From: Ciona savignyi
Lineage: Eukaryota > Chordata > Ascidiacea > Phlebobranchia > Cionidae
Assembly (NCBI GenBank): GCA_000149265.1
Contig: CH003018.1
Location: forward strand, 1,254,029-1,318,028
Direction of reading: 5' to 3'
Length of the DNA: 64,000 nucleotides
Numbering within the stretch: position 1 is the first letter of the stretch; every line of letters begins with the position of its first letter. Positions 63,199-64,000 of the stretch are shown piece by piece. The notes below the pieces were generated by a model that did no database searches, was not told the DNA's origin, and saw only the letters and a list, made by a program, of their open reading frames with translations. A program made the position numbers and the translations under genes.

Positions 63199-64000
63199 AT
63201 GGCATCAACACAACCTGAAGCAAGTGCTGGAAACCGGTCACCAATAATAACAAGGTCGGTGGCAAGCCGGAAAACAAACTTGGAATTGGAAGTGCAATCG
63301 CACGATGGTATGTCCAGAAGAAGTACACAATCCTCAAGAAGCAAAGTAAGCTCATCGTCATTAACAAGCTCATTAATTAGTATAAAAAGGAAACAAGCAA
63401 TCTTGCAATCAAAATGTAAAACCCAAAAGAAAAATAAACGAATTAGAAAGTCTACAAGTGAGAAAACGCCTGGAATACGAAAGAAAGAGGGAAGAAGACG
63501 AACTGGCGTATAGACAAAAGAAACAAGAATTGGAACTCCAAGCAGAACTGGATCAAACCAATGCCGAATTGCAAGCAATGGAATCTAGTAAGATCTCACT
63601 TAAACTACCTGTACAAACTCTTTCACTCTCCGATAACCCAAAGGTTGGTGTCAGTCAAAAATATGATAATGGTAATGCCTTGAATATTTCGACCGAAAGT
63701 GCAACCTATCAACCAACAAAATAGACCCCCACCAATCTCTGAACAAGTAAACCCATGTCCTTCACCCAATGTATTTATAAACGCTATATCTGGGCCCAGC
63801 AATCAAATTAGTACCCCAGTGATCAATTCTCCTCAAAATAATTCCCCATTTTCCCTCAACCTTAGTCATGTTTCCCTGCCTCCCAAAGAACCCCCAGTCT
63901 TTGATGGAAATTCAGCAGATTATCAAGATTTTATCGATGCATTTGATACTCTAATATCTTACAATGTTAAGGAACCAAAACGCAAACTGTTTTTCTTATT
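63199..64000 (+). pseudogene. gag-like frame of a retroelement, probably BEL/Pao, cut by the window edge
   Basis: From the ATG at 63199 (MASTQPEASAGN) a Ser/Lys-rich segment leads into a charged coiled coil (RLEYERKREEDELAYRQKKQ, about 63464) and then a Pro-rich stretch ending LPPKEPPVFDGNSADYQDF. The PxFDGxxxDYxxFxxxFxxLI motif is characteristic of BEL/Pao and similar gag regions. The three parts lie in three different frames, with shifts near 63440-63460 and 63700-63725, so this copy is probably inactive. The rest of the element lies beyond 64000. A TGGCGGC at about 63111 could be part of a primer-binding site, but this is weak. Confidence 0.65.

Overview
This is a 64 kb piece of an AT-rich, intron-rich animal genome. 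Gene content points to an invertebrate chordate, most likely an ascidian of the Ciona type: metazoan Ig/FN3 adhesion receptors, a CLCA metalloprotease, a DPP4-family peptidase and RanBP1. Introns are compact (often 50-400 bp), the background is AT-rich, and short tRNA-derived repeats are scattered between genes. The organism is an inference; the gene families are read directly from spliced translations.

Layout, left to right. (1) Two tandem plus-strand genes of the Turtle/IGSF9 family, A (about 1402-16025, 5' end missing) and B (17772-30433, complete, 23 coding exons, 1498 aa). Each has five Ig domains, two FN3 domains, one transmembrane helix and a very long cytoplasmic tail. Gene B carries two further candidate first exons inside introns. 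(2) A complete minus-strand DPP4-like dipeptidyl peptidase (31518-35994, 18 exons, 793 aa). (3) A plus-strand gene I cannot name (38735-47675, 13 exons, 573 aa): one membrane anchor, a SEA-like module, an LCCL-like module, a Pro-rich/acidic linker and an unrecognised C-terminal region. (4) A complete minus-strand CLCA protein (49432-56985, 20 exons, 1038 aa) with HEXXH and VWA/MIDAS motifs. (5) A compact plus-strand RanBP1 (58432-60688, 6 exons, 223 aa). (6) The 3' end of a minus-strand gamma-glutamyltransferase (61593-62163). (7) The start of a gag-like reading frame of a retroelement, probably BEL/Pao (63199 to the end).

Repeats fill the gaps and long introns: a tRNA-headed SINE family in at least eight places, hAT-like non-autonomous elements, a 192-bp MITE with a 9-bp target duplication inside RanBP1 intron 1, a palindrome-rich element at 62.3 kb, a decayed LINE in an intron of the SEA/LCCL gene, and tandem arrays with 31-, 23- and 35-bp periods.

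The genes do not form one pathway. They are ordinary neighbours: the Turtle pair are tandem duplicates, DPP4-like and SEA/LCCL genes diverge, as do CLCA and RanBP1. Splice models were built by hand from GT/AG sites, reading-frame phase and family resemblance. Gene B, DPP4-like, SEA/LCCL, CLCA and RanBP1 close perfectly in frame over all exons. Gene A has two places, and the GGT fragment one, where the frame does not close.
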